The notes under the pieces were generated by a model, which saw only the letters and a list, made by a program, of their open reading frames with translations, was not told where the DNA came from and searched no databases. This document shows positions 11,101 through 23,000 of a stretch of 64,000 nucleotides of DNA, in pieces. Numbering within the stretch: position 1 is the first letter of the stretch; every line of letters begins with the position of its first letter. Made by a program: the position numbers and the translations under genes. The stretch is from assembly GCF_018812025.1 (NCBI RefSeq), contig NC_063049.1, positions 31,808,447-31,872,446 of the forward strand. Direction: 5' to 3'. Source of the stretch: Megalobrama amblycephala. Taxonomy: Eukaryota > Chordata > Actinopteri > Cypriniformes > Xenocyprididae.

Positions 11101-14100
11101 GACATGAGCCTTATTGTTCCTCTAGTTCTAATGAGTTGCAGAAGGAACTGTATTTCTTCCTGAAGAGTAAAACTTAATTGGAGGTGACACGATATCGAAA
11201 ACACAAAAAGCATGATTGAGCACCAAGTGTGTAATACATTGTGGGTTTTTTTTTTTTCTCTCTCTCTCTCTCTCTCTCTCCTTACAATGTCCCCCACCTG
11301 ATCCATGAATGTCTGTTTCTTAGCTGAGGGCCGTAGACAGAGGAGAGATGTTGTCTTCCTGCTGGATGGATCAGATGGCACTAGGAATGGGTTCCCAGCA
11401 ATGAAAGAATTTGTGCAAAGAATAGTGGAGAAATTGGAAGTAGCTGAGGACAGAGATCGCGTTTCTGTGGTCCAGTACAGCAGAGACCCAGAGGCCCATT
11501 TCTATCTGAACACGTACACGACAAAGGAAGAAATTCTTGACAGTGTCAGAGGTCTGCGGCACAAAGGAGGCAGACCCCTCTACACGGGGGCAGCGCTCCA
11601 GTACGTCAGAGTTTTTAAGAAATTCTTGCCATAGCATTTAAAACAGCACTCATTTTGTGAGTGACACACTAAAACAGCCAGACTTGCCACAATGGTCAAC
11701 GACTTCTATTAATGCACCGATACCGATACTAGTATCTATATCGGTATCGGCCGATACCAAGCTCATGTACTTGTACTTGTACTAGTAAAAATACCCCGAT
11801 ACCAAAGACCGATACCTCACGTGACTTAACTGACAGAATTTTCCATGCACAGAGACACTGGCGGCAGCAGCAGAAACAATGTCAGCCTCAGAGGTGTGGA
11901 AACACTTCAAAATTAATGATGACAACACACACATTGCGAACTACATGCTTTCATTATCGATCAGTGAAGGCGGGATAGGCGGAATCGCGCTGAATGACCA
12001 GAAGCGCTCTCTCTTGCATGCTCTCTCTCTCTTTCTTGCGCGCGATCCCAGTTCTCTCAGACAGCGCGCGATCTGTTCTTCTCACGCCTGAATGGTCAAA
12101 TGCACAAATAGTTGTCAAAATGTCCATCGTGTGGAGTATCTCACGTAAATACAGTCGGTTATGGCTTAAGTGGACGTAAACATTTGGGTGAAAACAGGAT
12201 ACGTGTCAGTATCCATTTGGTCTTAAAGGGACCGTAGCCTATATTTGTCATTAATGTTAATAAAACAACAAAAGATGTTAAATAAATGTATACATTTTAA
12301 ATAAACTTACTGTATCTGAAAAACAAGTTTATTTAATTTTTATCTCTGTAGTATTTGTTGTATTGTTTGTAAATTTCTTTTTATATAACAACAATTACAG
12401 TATATATATATTGGTAATTATGCCCATGGAAGTTTATTGGACACTGTGAAAATTTTGTTCTTTAAGTTTGTGACAAGCACATAAAAATTATTACTTTTTT
12501 CATTAGAGTAATGATAAAGAAACTGTCCTACATTCATTAGTCTCACTGTGTTGTGCTTGGAAAACTGCAACAAAACAAAAAGAGAGAGAGAGAGAGAAAT
12601 TAATAAATGTATAGGCATTGATATCGGTATCAGTATCAGCGAGTACTAGAAAAAAGTATCGGTAGTCGTACTCGGTCCTTAAAAAATGGTATCGGATCCC
12701 TAAATTAAAATGGCACAAACAGTTCAAGTTCTTAACACTGCATCTTGAACACACAGTGTGCATGACAAGAAACACTAAAATGGTGCCAATCTAGAGCAGG
12801 TTTACATTTAAATGTACAAAATAGACTAAGAACTGATATTTACATAATCCCATAAATTGTGAAGAGTGGCAGAAGATCTTCAGGGGGTAAAACATTTTCA
12901 ATGGATAAAGTCAATAAGTCCAAATTTTAAATTAATTAAATAGATTTGAGTTCTAAGAATTGACATTCTACTTGATTTGGTAATAAATTTGTGCACCTGT
13001 TTGTGAATCCTGTGGTCAGACTGTCAGATTAATTTGTGTATTTTCTTCTTTTTATTTCAAAACAGAGGTTACAATTTCAGTACCTCGCGGAGATAAGAGG
13101 GATGTTGTTTTCCTAATTGATGGCACAACAAAGATGCGCACTGAGTTCCCTGCCATAAGAGACATGGTTCAGCGAGTGGTGGAGAAGTTGGATGTGGGCC
13201 TTGACAATGTGAGGGTCTCAGTCGTGCAGTACAGTGATAATCCCAAATTGGAATTTCTCCTCAATGAGTACTCCACCAAGGAGGAAATTCGTCAAGCAAT
13301 ACGACGAATGAGAAGCATAGGTGGCAATCAGCTTAACACTGGTCAGGCTCTGGAATATGTATCAAAGAACATCTATCAAAGATCAGCTGGAAGCCGTGTA
13401 GAAGAGGGTGTGCCCCAGTTTCTCATCCTGGTAACCGGGGGAAAGTCAAATGATGACGTATCTGGTCCTGCTAACCAACTGAAGTTAAGCCGTGTTGCTC
13501 CCTTGGCAGTTGGAGCTCATGATGCTGATGCAGAGGAGCTGAAATTAATTTCTTTTAGTCCAGGACTAACATACACCATTAGAGACTTCCATCTACTTCC
13601 AACAGTGGAGCAACAGCTTTTGACCAAAGTCAGTACCATGACCAGAGATGAAATTTCGACCCCCCCTATTCCAAAAGGTATTCTACTTTTTCTTGTTTTA
13701 TTAAGAAGTTATTTCAGGTTAATCAACATTATCAGAACGTTTGATGCCCAATTTAGTCATGTCATGTTTATTTTTACTCAAGCCCATAACTTTAATAGAA
13801 TATGCAGAAAATGTATTAGTTAATTTCATTTGTGTTTCTTATCAGATCCACTTAATCTTGGAAGAAAGGACATCATCTTCCTCATTGATGGCTCTGAGAG
13901 TGTTGGACAAAGTGGTGTTGCTCACATTCGTGACTTTATCTTGAAAGTAGTTGATCAGCTTGATGTACGACCTGACCAAGTTCGCGTGGCTTTAGTACAG
14001 TATGGTGAAAGACCTAAAACTGAATTCTCTTTGAACTCCCACGACAACAAGCAATCTGTCATCTCTGCAATCAAAAGACTACGTCACATGGGTGGACGTG

Positions 14101-16963
14101 GCGCTGACCTTGCTGAGGCAATAAAGTATGTGATTCGAAATGAGCTCCAGGCTTCTGCTGGGGTACGTCTAGCACAGGCTTCCCAGCATTTGGTTGTGCT
14201 CACTGGTGGAAAGTCAACATCCGATGTATCTACTTATGGCACAATTCTCAAAGACGCTCGGGTCAATTGTATAGGAATTGGTGCAGAAAATGCAGACACA
14301 AGACAGCTGGCACAAATTACTACCACTTCTGATGACGTCCTGCAGGTGTCTACTTTCCCAAATCTTCCGAACATACAGAGCAAGTTTATAGCCAGACTTA
14401 ATGGAACAATTGCAGAGGAACCTACCACTGAGCCTGATGATCTAGGTAAGTGTTATGTTAGACATACTGTACATGATGCGTTAATAATAATAGGCTCTAA
14501 ATGTTTTAATTTTGCCTGTTTTATTTTTCTGGCTTACTGTAGATCCTGGACTCCCACAGCCCAAGGCTGCTGACATTGTCTTTTTGGTTGATGGCTCAAT
14601 CAATCTTGGCAAGGACAATTTCAAAGAGGTCATGGAATTCATTCTCAATTTAATTGACCTGTTCTTTACTGAGAGAGACAAACTTCAGATTGGTCTAGCA
14701 CATTATGCTACTGATGTGACCGACGTATTCTACCTAAACACCTACCAAAATAAGGATGATATTATCAATGCCATAACTCGAGCAGAGTACAAGGGAGGTC
14801 GAGAACTTAAAACAGGCAATGCCATTCGCCATGTTCAGAAAACACATTTTATTAAAGAAAGAGGCAGTCGGAAGGATCAGGGAATTCCACAGATCCTAAT
14901 GGTAGTCACTGGTGGACGGTCAAGGGATGACAGTAAAACAGCGGCATTAGGTCTCAAAGCCAGTGGTGTGCGCATCTATGCTGTTGGGGTGGGTGATATA
15001 GAGGATGAGCTCAATAATTTGGGCAGTGAAGCTACTACGGTGGCCCGAGCCAGCACCTTCCAAGAGCTCTCTGAGCTGAATGAGCAGATTTTGGAAACAC
15101 TTGATGATGAGGTGAAAGGAATAGGACTGTGCACTGGAATAAAGGATCCTACAAAAGGTTTGTTTGTTGATGTTGTTTTATCAAGTGAAAGTTTATGTGT
15201 ACAGTAGGGGTGTAACGGTACATGTATTCATCCCGAACCGTGCGGTACTGACATCATGGTTTGGTTCATATAGTTAGATGACAAATACAGTCAGTGGTGT
15301 AATGTAACAAAGTAATAATACTTCGTTATTGTACTTGAGTATTTTTTGGGAGAATCTGTACTTTACTTGAGTTTTTATATTTCTGTCAACTTTTACTTTT
15401 ACTCCACTACATTTCCTAAATAAAATGTATAGGCTACTTTTACTCCGATACATTTTTCCAAAGCATTTTCGTTACTTGGAATTACTTTCGTTACTGTTTT
15501 CATATCATTATAAAGTAATTAGTAATTAGTAGTATGTTTGCCGTCGAGTCTGAGAGGATGGTAACATTAGTATTACCTCAAGGGAGGTTAAAACAATGTG
15601 ACAAAAACACCAACTGTTTAATGTCACAATTGTTACCATCCATTTGCATATAGTTTATATCCATTTGTTCGCTGTTGTGCATTTGTTATCAAGCGAAGTT
15701 GCATATTTAAACTGTCTCCTCATCATGCAGCGAGAGAAACACAAATCAGGAATGTATTCGATTTCAGTTATTTTTTTATCAGCACTGTAACATATTTTGA
15801 TTAGATAATCATCAAGTTTTCTAAAATAGAGGCAAATGTGTACAAGTATACATATAATAGACCTATGCTATGCCTTTGTGTGTAAAGATGGCAATTTTTA
15901 AGCATGACTGTTTGGATTTATATGAAATGGTAACACTTTACAACAAGAGTCCATTTGTAACATTAAATAAGGTTAATAAAAGTATTGTTCATTGTTATTT
16001 TCAACATTAACATTTTAAAGTTATCTCTCACATTAGTTATAATGCACTATGAATAAACATTAATGATCTATGTATAATTAATATATTAGTATTTTTTATG
16101 TTTAAAATTTACAATAAACATTTTGCCATTTTTTTTTATTCAAAGAAAACAAAATGTAAGGAAGAGTTAAAACTGAAAACAATCTTGCTGCTCAAACTGT
16201 GTATAGAACGATTTTTAATATTTTTTTCACTGCTTTAAATTTTTATATTTACTTGTACTTAAGTATGTTTAATATAAAAAAATACTTTGAGTATTTTTTG
16301 AGTAAGTACAAAAAATATCACATACTTTAAAACTTTTACTCAAGTAATATTCTAAACAGTGACTAATTTCTACCAAAGTCAATTTCTGGTAAGATATCTA
16401 TACTTTTTTCTCATTGTAGGGACATCGCTCCCCTAAACATGACAATGAACACAACGAACTGTGATTGGTTGCATAACATGTCAGTCATATGTCATCTTAG
16501 GCGGTCCTTGGCCAATTAAAGCTGCGATAGAGTCCAGACCATAGACTGTAAAAGGTCCAGACCTTCTGCCATCAGTCTCTGGCTACGCAAGACTAGTCAG
16601 TCACAGGCGATGTACTCTACAATCCAGTAGGAGGCATTAACGCAGTAATGCCACACTGTTTGCTAAGCGCCACAACAGGAAAAAGAGCAGAAGAAGAACA
16701 GCGCATGTGCGAATATATGTCTATGGTGCGAATGATCGCTTGAAAACAAGGCCTGCCTCTCAATGTGCATGCTATCCATCCTAAAAATAGTATGTGATAT
16801 TAGTAATATCCAATACTATTTAGGGCGGATAGGGTGGATAGTATGCACATTGGGATGCAGGGAAGTCCTCTAGATGCACGCATGCGTCGAATGCATTTTT
16901 CTGTGCTCACGAACAAAGGAGTATTTAGGAGTCAAGTTTTTCAGTTTTGTTGCTGATTGTGAC

Positions 16964-17004
<41 letters not shown>

Positions 17005-20000
17005 ATAACCTATGCAAGAGTGCAATTCTCACTATTAACTAGTTGCTTATTAACATGCATATTACTAAGATATTGGCTGTTTATTAGTACTTATAAAGCG
17101 CATATTAATTCCTTATTCTGCATGAATCTTGTTGATCTTATTCTACATCCCTTAATTACGGTGGCCCAGTAGTGCACAACACAACGAAATTAAAAAAGCA
17201 AACATAAGTTCACAACACAACGAAATCGAGACACAACACAACAGAATCGAGCCACAACACAACGGAATAAAGCCACAACACAACGGAATAAAGCCACAAC
17301 ACAACGGAATCAAGCCACAACACAACGGAAATGCTCCCGACCACTAGGGGGCTCTCAGAGCTCGGTAAAGTTAGTTTTCCTTGCCACTGTTCTATAGAGT
17401 CGGCAGTAATATCAATACCACGATTAGTTTAAACAGTATGTAACCACTGCATATCGACATGAAATATTAATTCAATATCACCTACGTGCAAAATACCTTC
17501 ATATTTAGGCCTATACTTGTGAATGATTTGACGCGCTACCACGGCGCATGATGAAGGGAACGTCTGCCAATCCCACTAAGTGGTTAAAACGTATAATTTG
17601 TATTCATTAAAATTACTTTTAACATTTAAAAACAGACATATTCAAATTCCAAAGCTTGTCAGTCTTACCAACAGGAACTAACAACCTTTGGAATTTGAAC
17701 ATGTCTGTTTTTAAATGTTAAAAGTAATTTTAATGAATACAAATTATACGTTTTAACCACTTGGTGGAATTGGTGGATGTTCCCTTTATCATGCGCCGTG
17801 GTATCGCGTCAAATCATTCACAAGTATAAATATGAAGCTATTGTGAACGTAGTTGATTTTTAATTAATATACCATGTCGATATACAATGCTTACATACTT
17901 AAAACTAATCATGGTATTGATATCTTTGTAAAACTGTTGACTTTATAGAACGGTGGCAAGGAATAGTAATATTACCTCGCTCTGAGAGCCCCCAAGTGGT
18001 CGGGAGCATTTCCGTTGTGTTGTGGCTTGATTCCGTTGTGTTGTGGCTTTATTCCGTTGTGTTGTGGCTTATTCCGTTGTGTTGTGGTTTAATTCCGTTG
18101 TGTTGTGGTTTAATTCCGTTGTGTTGTGGCTTGATTCCGTTGTGTTGTGGCTTGATTCCGTTGTGTTGTGGCTTATTCCGTTGTGTTGTGGTTTAATTCC
18201 GTTGTGTTGTGGCTTGTTTCCGTTGTGTTGTGAACTTATGTTTGCTTTTTTAATTTCGTTGTGTTGTGCACTACTGGGCCACCGTACTTAATCCTACCCA
18301 GTACCTAAACTCAACAACCTTACTAACTAATAAGCAGTAATTAGGGGTTTATTGAGGCAGAAGTTAATAGTTAGTTAATAGTGAGAATTGGACCCTAAAA
18401 CTAGAGTGTGACAATATTTTCTATTGTACCGAAATCATACCGAACTGTGACCCTAAAACTGAGGTATCTACCGAACCTTGACTTCTGTGTACCATTACAC
18501 CACTAGTGTACCGTGTACAGTTTAAATGTTCTGAACAGCGGTTTACTCTTGATTGTTATTAATCCCAATTTCTACTCCCTGGCAGTATGCAAGTTGGATG
18601 TTCTTGTGGGGTTTGATGTGGCTGCACAGAACATTTTTGCTGCTCAGAGATCATTAGAGTCAAAGATGGCTGCTATTCTCCAACGCATTACCCAGATACA
18701 GCCCATCAGCTGCACTTCTGGCCAGGCTCCCTCAATAAAAGTGGGCATGTTAGCGATGGACTCTGCATCAGAGCCCGTTCAGCTGGATTTCACCAACAGA
18801 TACACAGAGATTCTTGAGCCCTTCAGGGCCCTCCGAAATCGTGGACCTTTTGTTCTGAATGGTGCCACAATCAAGGCTTATGCTGATAGATTGAAGAATC
18901 AGCCTACAGATAGTATCAAGGTACATCCTTTTCTTTCTGGGCAAAGTTTTAACCTCAAAATCTAACCATATTGTATGTATTATCATATTTATATATATAA
19001 AAAGCAAATTATCTATGCTTTAAATTAATTGTGGTTTTACACTCAGGTTGTGATCCACTTAACTGATGGATTAGATGCCCAGTACAACATTCTGAAAGAG
19101 CGAGTTGAACTGATGCGTTTAGCAGGTAAGCACAATCATGATTATAAATATGAAAATATCTGATGAGTTGCATTACAATGCAATCAAATATCAATAGGTT
19201 GTAACAATATAATCAGTTACTTTATTGATTATTACTGTATAAGTATATTTATTTCTTTATTCTACTTTTGGAATGTTTGTTGTTGATGATTTAGACATCT
19301 TACAATATGTTACCACACACATTTTAATATTGCTTTTCTTTCTTTTTTTAAGGTGTTAGTAGCTTCATTCTTGTTGCACTGGAGAGAGTGCCACGATTTG
19401 AAGATGCAGTTCTCTTGGAATTTGGCCGTGGCTTCAGGTACACACGACCTCTGCGTGTCAATCTCATGGACTTGGATTATGAACTTCTAGAAGAACTGGT
19501 AAGAACTGTCCTCATTGCTCAGTCAAATAAGCAAACTAAGGGATGACCTACCTCAATGACAATTTTTTTTTTTCTCTTTTTAAGGATAACATTGCTGAGC
19601 GGGAATGCTGTTCCGTTCCATGCAAGTGTAATGGCCAGAGAGGGGACAGAGGAGCTGTTGGTGTTCCTGGACCAAAGGTCAAATTCATTCTTCTTTTAAG
19701 AAACAACATATTTTAGGCTAGAACATGGGTGAAAATTCTGAAATTTTCTCAGTGTGTTCTCATGTCCATGTGTTTTTGTCTATAGGGTCAATCTGGTGGT
19801 CAGGGCTTCAGTGGACATCCTGGTGATGAAGGTGGTCCGGTGAGCATGTATTCATTATCTACGATGAAATTCTAAAATGATTTCAAATGCATATATATTT
19901 ATTTTTTTATTTTTTTTACTTTCTTTTGTCTGTGATTCCACATCTAGCTTCTCACTTGATTCCAATTGCCCTGTTTCTCATTAGTTAAACCTATTTTCTA

Positions 20001-23000
20001 GCATGCACTAATAATTAGACAGATCCTATACATACCTTTGCACAGTGTTGGGGTAACATGTTAAAAGTATTGCATATTATGTAATCAAATTACAAATAAT
20101 TTGTTAATTTATGAATATAAACCACAACACTGGTGTTACTTCTATTTATTTAATGTATTTGCAAATAAAATGAATCCTCTTCCTACCCCATATCTATCAT
20201 ATATCTATCAGCAACCTTAAACTTTGCCGATGGTCATTAAATCAGTGTTTAATTAGAAGGCAACATTTTGTCAAAAATACAATGTTGGTGCATGTTGCAT
20301 GTTTTATCTCATGATTATGATAATCCATATTTTTATAGGGAGAGAGAGGTCCACCTGGTGTAAATGGAACTCAAGGATTCCAAGGATGTCCAGGTCAAAG
20401 AGGTGTTAAAGTAAGTGAATTTCAAGTAAATCTCACTTGTTAAGAAGGCACATTATAGCTAAACATATTGATTGACTAATCCAATGTTTTTGTTGGTTTG
20501 TTTGCTTATTTGTTTTTTAGGGATCTCGAGGATACAATGGTGAAAAGGTAAGAACTCCTTTTATATATTACTTATGTTTATGCTCAATAGTAAATAATTA
20601 TATAATAATATATTACTGTAATTAACATTTAACATTTACATTTCATCATATCGAAAGAATGTTTAATTGATAAAATTTGTTTTCTTTTAGGGTGAAATTG
20701 GAGAGATTGGTTTAGATGGAATCAATGGAGAAGAGGTCAGCTGCTGTCTAGCAAACATGCATAACCCCCTACAAAAAAAACAAACAAAAAACTTTTATCA
20801 GTGATCCATTGTCAGTGTTCTCAGTGAATGGCAGTTAAAATCTGTTGTTGTCTTTCAGGGAACAAGTGGCGTTGCTGGCCCTCCTGGAGATATAGGAAAC
20901 CCCGGCCAAAGGGTAAGTCATGTAGAAAATAGTCATTGAGAGGGTCATGTGGAACAAATTTAAAATAAATAAGAGCTTATCTGATCTTTTTTGTGTTTCT
21001 AGGGGCCTAAAGGAGCCAAAGGCCAGGCAGGAGATGTTGGTCAGACTGGAATACGTGGTGATCCAGTATGTATTATATAAATAGTAATGTCTTACAGTAA
21101 TTACTCAAGAATTTGTCTTCATTCAATAAGAAAACTTGATGTTGTTGTTGTTATAGGGCACCCCAGGAAGAGACAACAACCAGAGGGGACCAAAAGGTGA
21201 CCCAGGCGATGCTGGCCCAGCGGTATGGTCAAATTTTTCTTAGTTAATCAGTCATTTTGCTGGATTCTAATGTTTATTTGATTGCGCCTTCTCAGGACCA
21301 TAGAAAATGTTCATGCATCAATATTGTAAATTAACAAGCTTCATTTCAGCTTAATTTATAGTTCTGCCCTAATAATCTAATTTAAAAGTCATATAAGTTG
21401 TTATATCATCTATTTCTCATTCAGTTAGACTATTATGCATGTTACAGTATATTAGTTTCAGGCCATGGTCAAGTTCTGTAAGACTTACTTTGCCAAGTTT
21501 ACATATCAGTGCTATAAAATGTGTGTTTGTATCTTTGTGAAAAAAATGCACAACTGTAATGCAATCTTTGGAGTTCATTGAAGTGTTTTCTTTAGGGAGA
21601 GCCAGGGGTGGACGGAAATAAGGGAGGTCCTGGTGAACCAGGCAGACGGGTATGTTTCCTTGACCAAAGGGAATGTCTTTTCTAACCAGTTCAGAAATCT
21701 TCTCCTAAAACCTCTCATCTTAATAAAATGTTTAGAACCTGAAGAGTCTAGAGAAATTTGACACTATTATGAGATAAACTCTAAATTTCTAATTTGGCTT
21801 TAATAACCATTCAGATTAGTACTTGTCACTTCAAGTTTAAGCCATGGTATCTATGGCAATACATGATTTTAAATGTTTTGCATCAGACCATGAAATGGTG
21901 AGTGGCAAATGTTCTGTTCATAATCTTGTTCACCTTCTCTTTTGAAAAAGGGCTCTGATGGCAGAAGGGGGCCTCCTGGTCAAGCTGTGAGTAGACATAA
22001 GCTATTCCATGCCATTTATAGAAATAAACATTATTGTAACACTCAAATAGAAATCCAACAAGATCTGCTTCCACTGTTGTTGTTGGTTTTTTTTGTTGTT
22101 GTTTTATTGATTGAATTTATTTATTAAATTTATTGATGGCCCTGTTGCATTTTTAGGGTGCTGCTGGAAGGCCCGGAAGTGATGGTTTACCAGGAGAGAC
22201 GGGAATTGGAGGACCTCGGGTAAATTAATAACTTGTAAAAAGCAGCTGTGCAAAACAAAAGGCCCATGACATGTTATACATGCAAATATAATGGTTCCAA
22301 TCTAGTTTACAATCTGCTCACATTTATTTTCATGCAAATTTGCACACTTGTCCTGCAATTTTACTATCAAATAGAAAATACATAATACATCATATAAATA
22401 TTATGTATCTGTACTTATTTTAGGGTCCCGCTGGACCAATTGGAGCACCTGGTATTAGAGGAGAGGATGGAAACCCTGGTCCAAGGGTAAGAGAAGAACA
22501 TGTTCTTTTCCTTGTTTTCTCTGATAATAAAAAAAAAAATTATATATATATGTATATGTATATATATATTTATTTTTAGGGGCCAGGAGGACTGCCAGGA
22601 CCTGCTGGAGAAAAGGGTAGAAGAGGTGCCATTGGCCGTAAGGTACTGGTCATCTTCAGCATTAGCAATTCCTTTGCCAGGCAGTTACATTCTCATACTC
22701 CAGTTACCATTGGCAAGCTTAAGCATTTTTTTTTTTTTTTTTTAAAGAAAACATCTCACTGTCGACACTAAAGCAAAGTTTCTGGGAAGTTTGTATTTGT
22801 ACAATTTGGGCAAAGGAAATTAACTCACATTTTTTTCAATGCATTAGTGTGAGAAGTAGGGCACTCTTTCAGCTGTTACATTTCATTCTATCTTAACCTC
22901 TCTGTGTATCACCATTTTATACCCTATTATTTATAAAATTCTAAAATTATCACTGCTTTCACTTTAAAGGGTGAACCAGGGGAGCCGGGACCTAAAGGTG

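Larger units (their letters stand above)
1642..11611 (+). repeat. Higher-order tandem array of four-VWA-exon units, period 3513 bp
   Basis: The unit runs 1642-5154, 5155-8667 and 8668-11611 (third copy truncated). Each holds the rest of an A exon, then B, C and D exons with their introns. Corresponding exon positions differ by exactly 3513 bp, except that copy 3 has one extra T in the poly-T/CT tract before D, giving 3514. The only substitutions noticed by eye are 3697 and 3703 (A in copy 1, G in copies 2 and 3). This implies very recent duplication, homogenisation, or an assembly repeat. Confidence 0.93.
15205..18505. mobile_element. Composite nested transposon block in a col6a3 intron (outer hAT-like)
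   Basis: The outer ends are inverted (taggggtgtaacggta at 15205; its near reverse complement ends at 18505). They are flanked by 8-bp direct repeats GTGTACAG (15197-15204) and GTGTACCG (18506-18513), one mismatch, as expected for hAT insertion. Inside lie a cagtggtgtaatgtaacaaag element (from about 15293), a ggtaacactttac-type fragment (about 15929), a dispersed repeat (16418-16600), a poly-T run, and a MITE (about 17013-18404) that itself contains the foldback element. Confidence 0.7.

Noticed and set aside
11879..12179. Frame starting [10 protein letters not shown] as a gene
   Set aside because: Only the first about 20 residues look like an hAT transposase N-terminus; the rest is repeat sequence, so it is a relic.
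17996..18291. Frames with repeated VVLW/LCCGLIP motifs
   Set aside because: Translation of the minisatellite arm of the foldback element, open in more than one frame.
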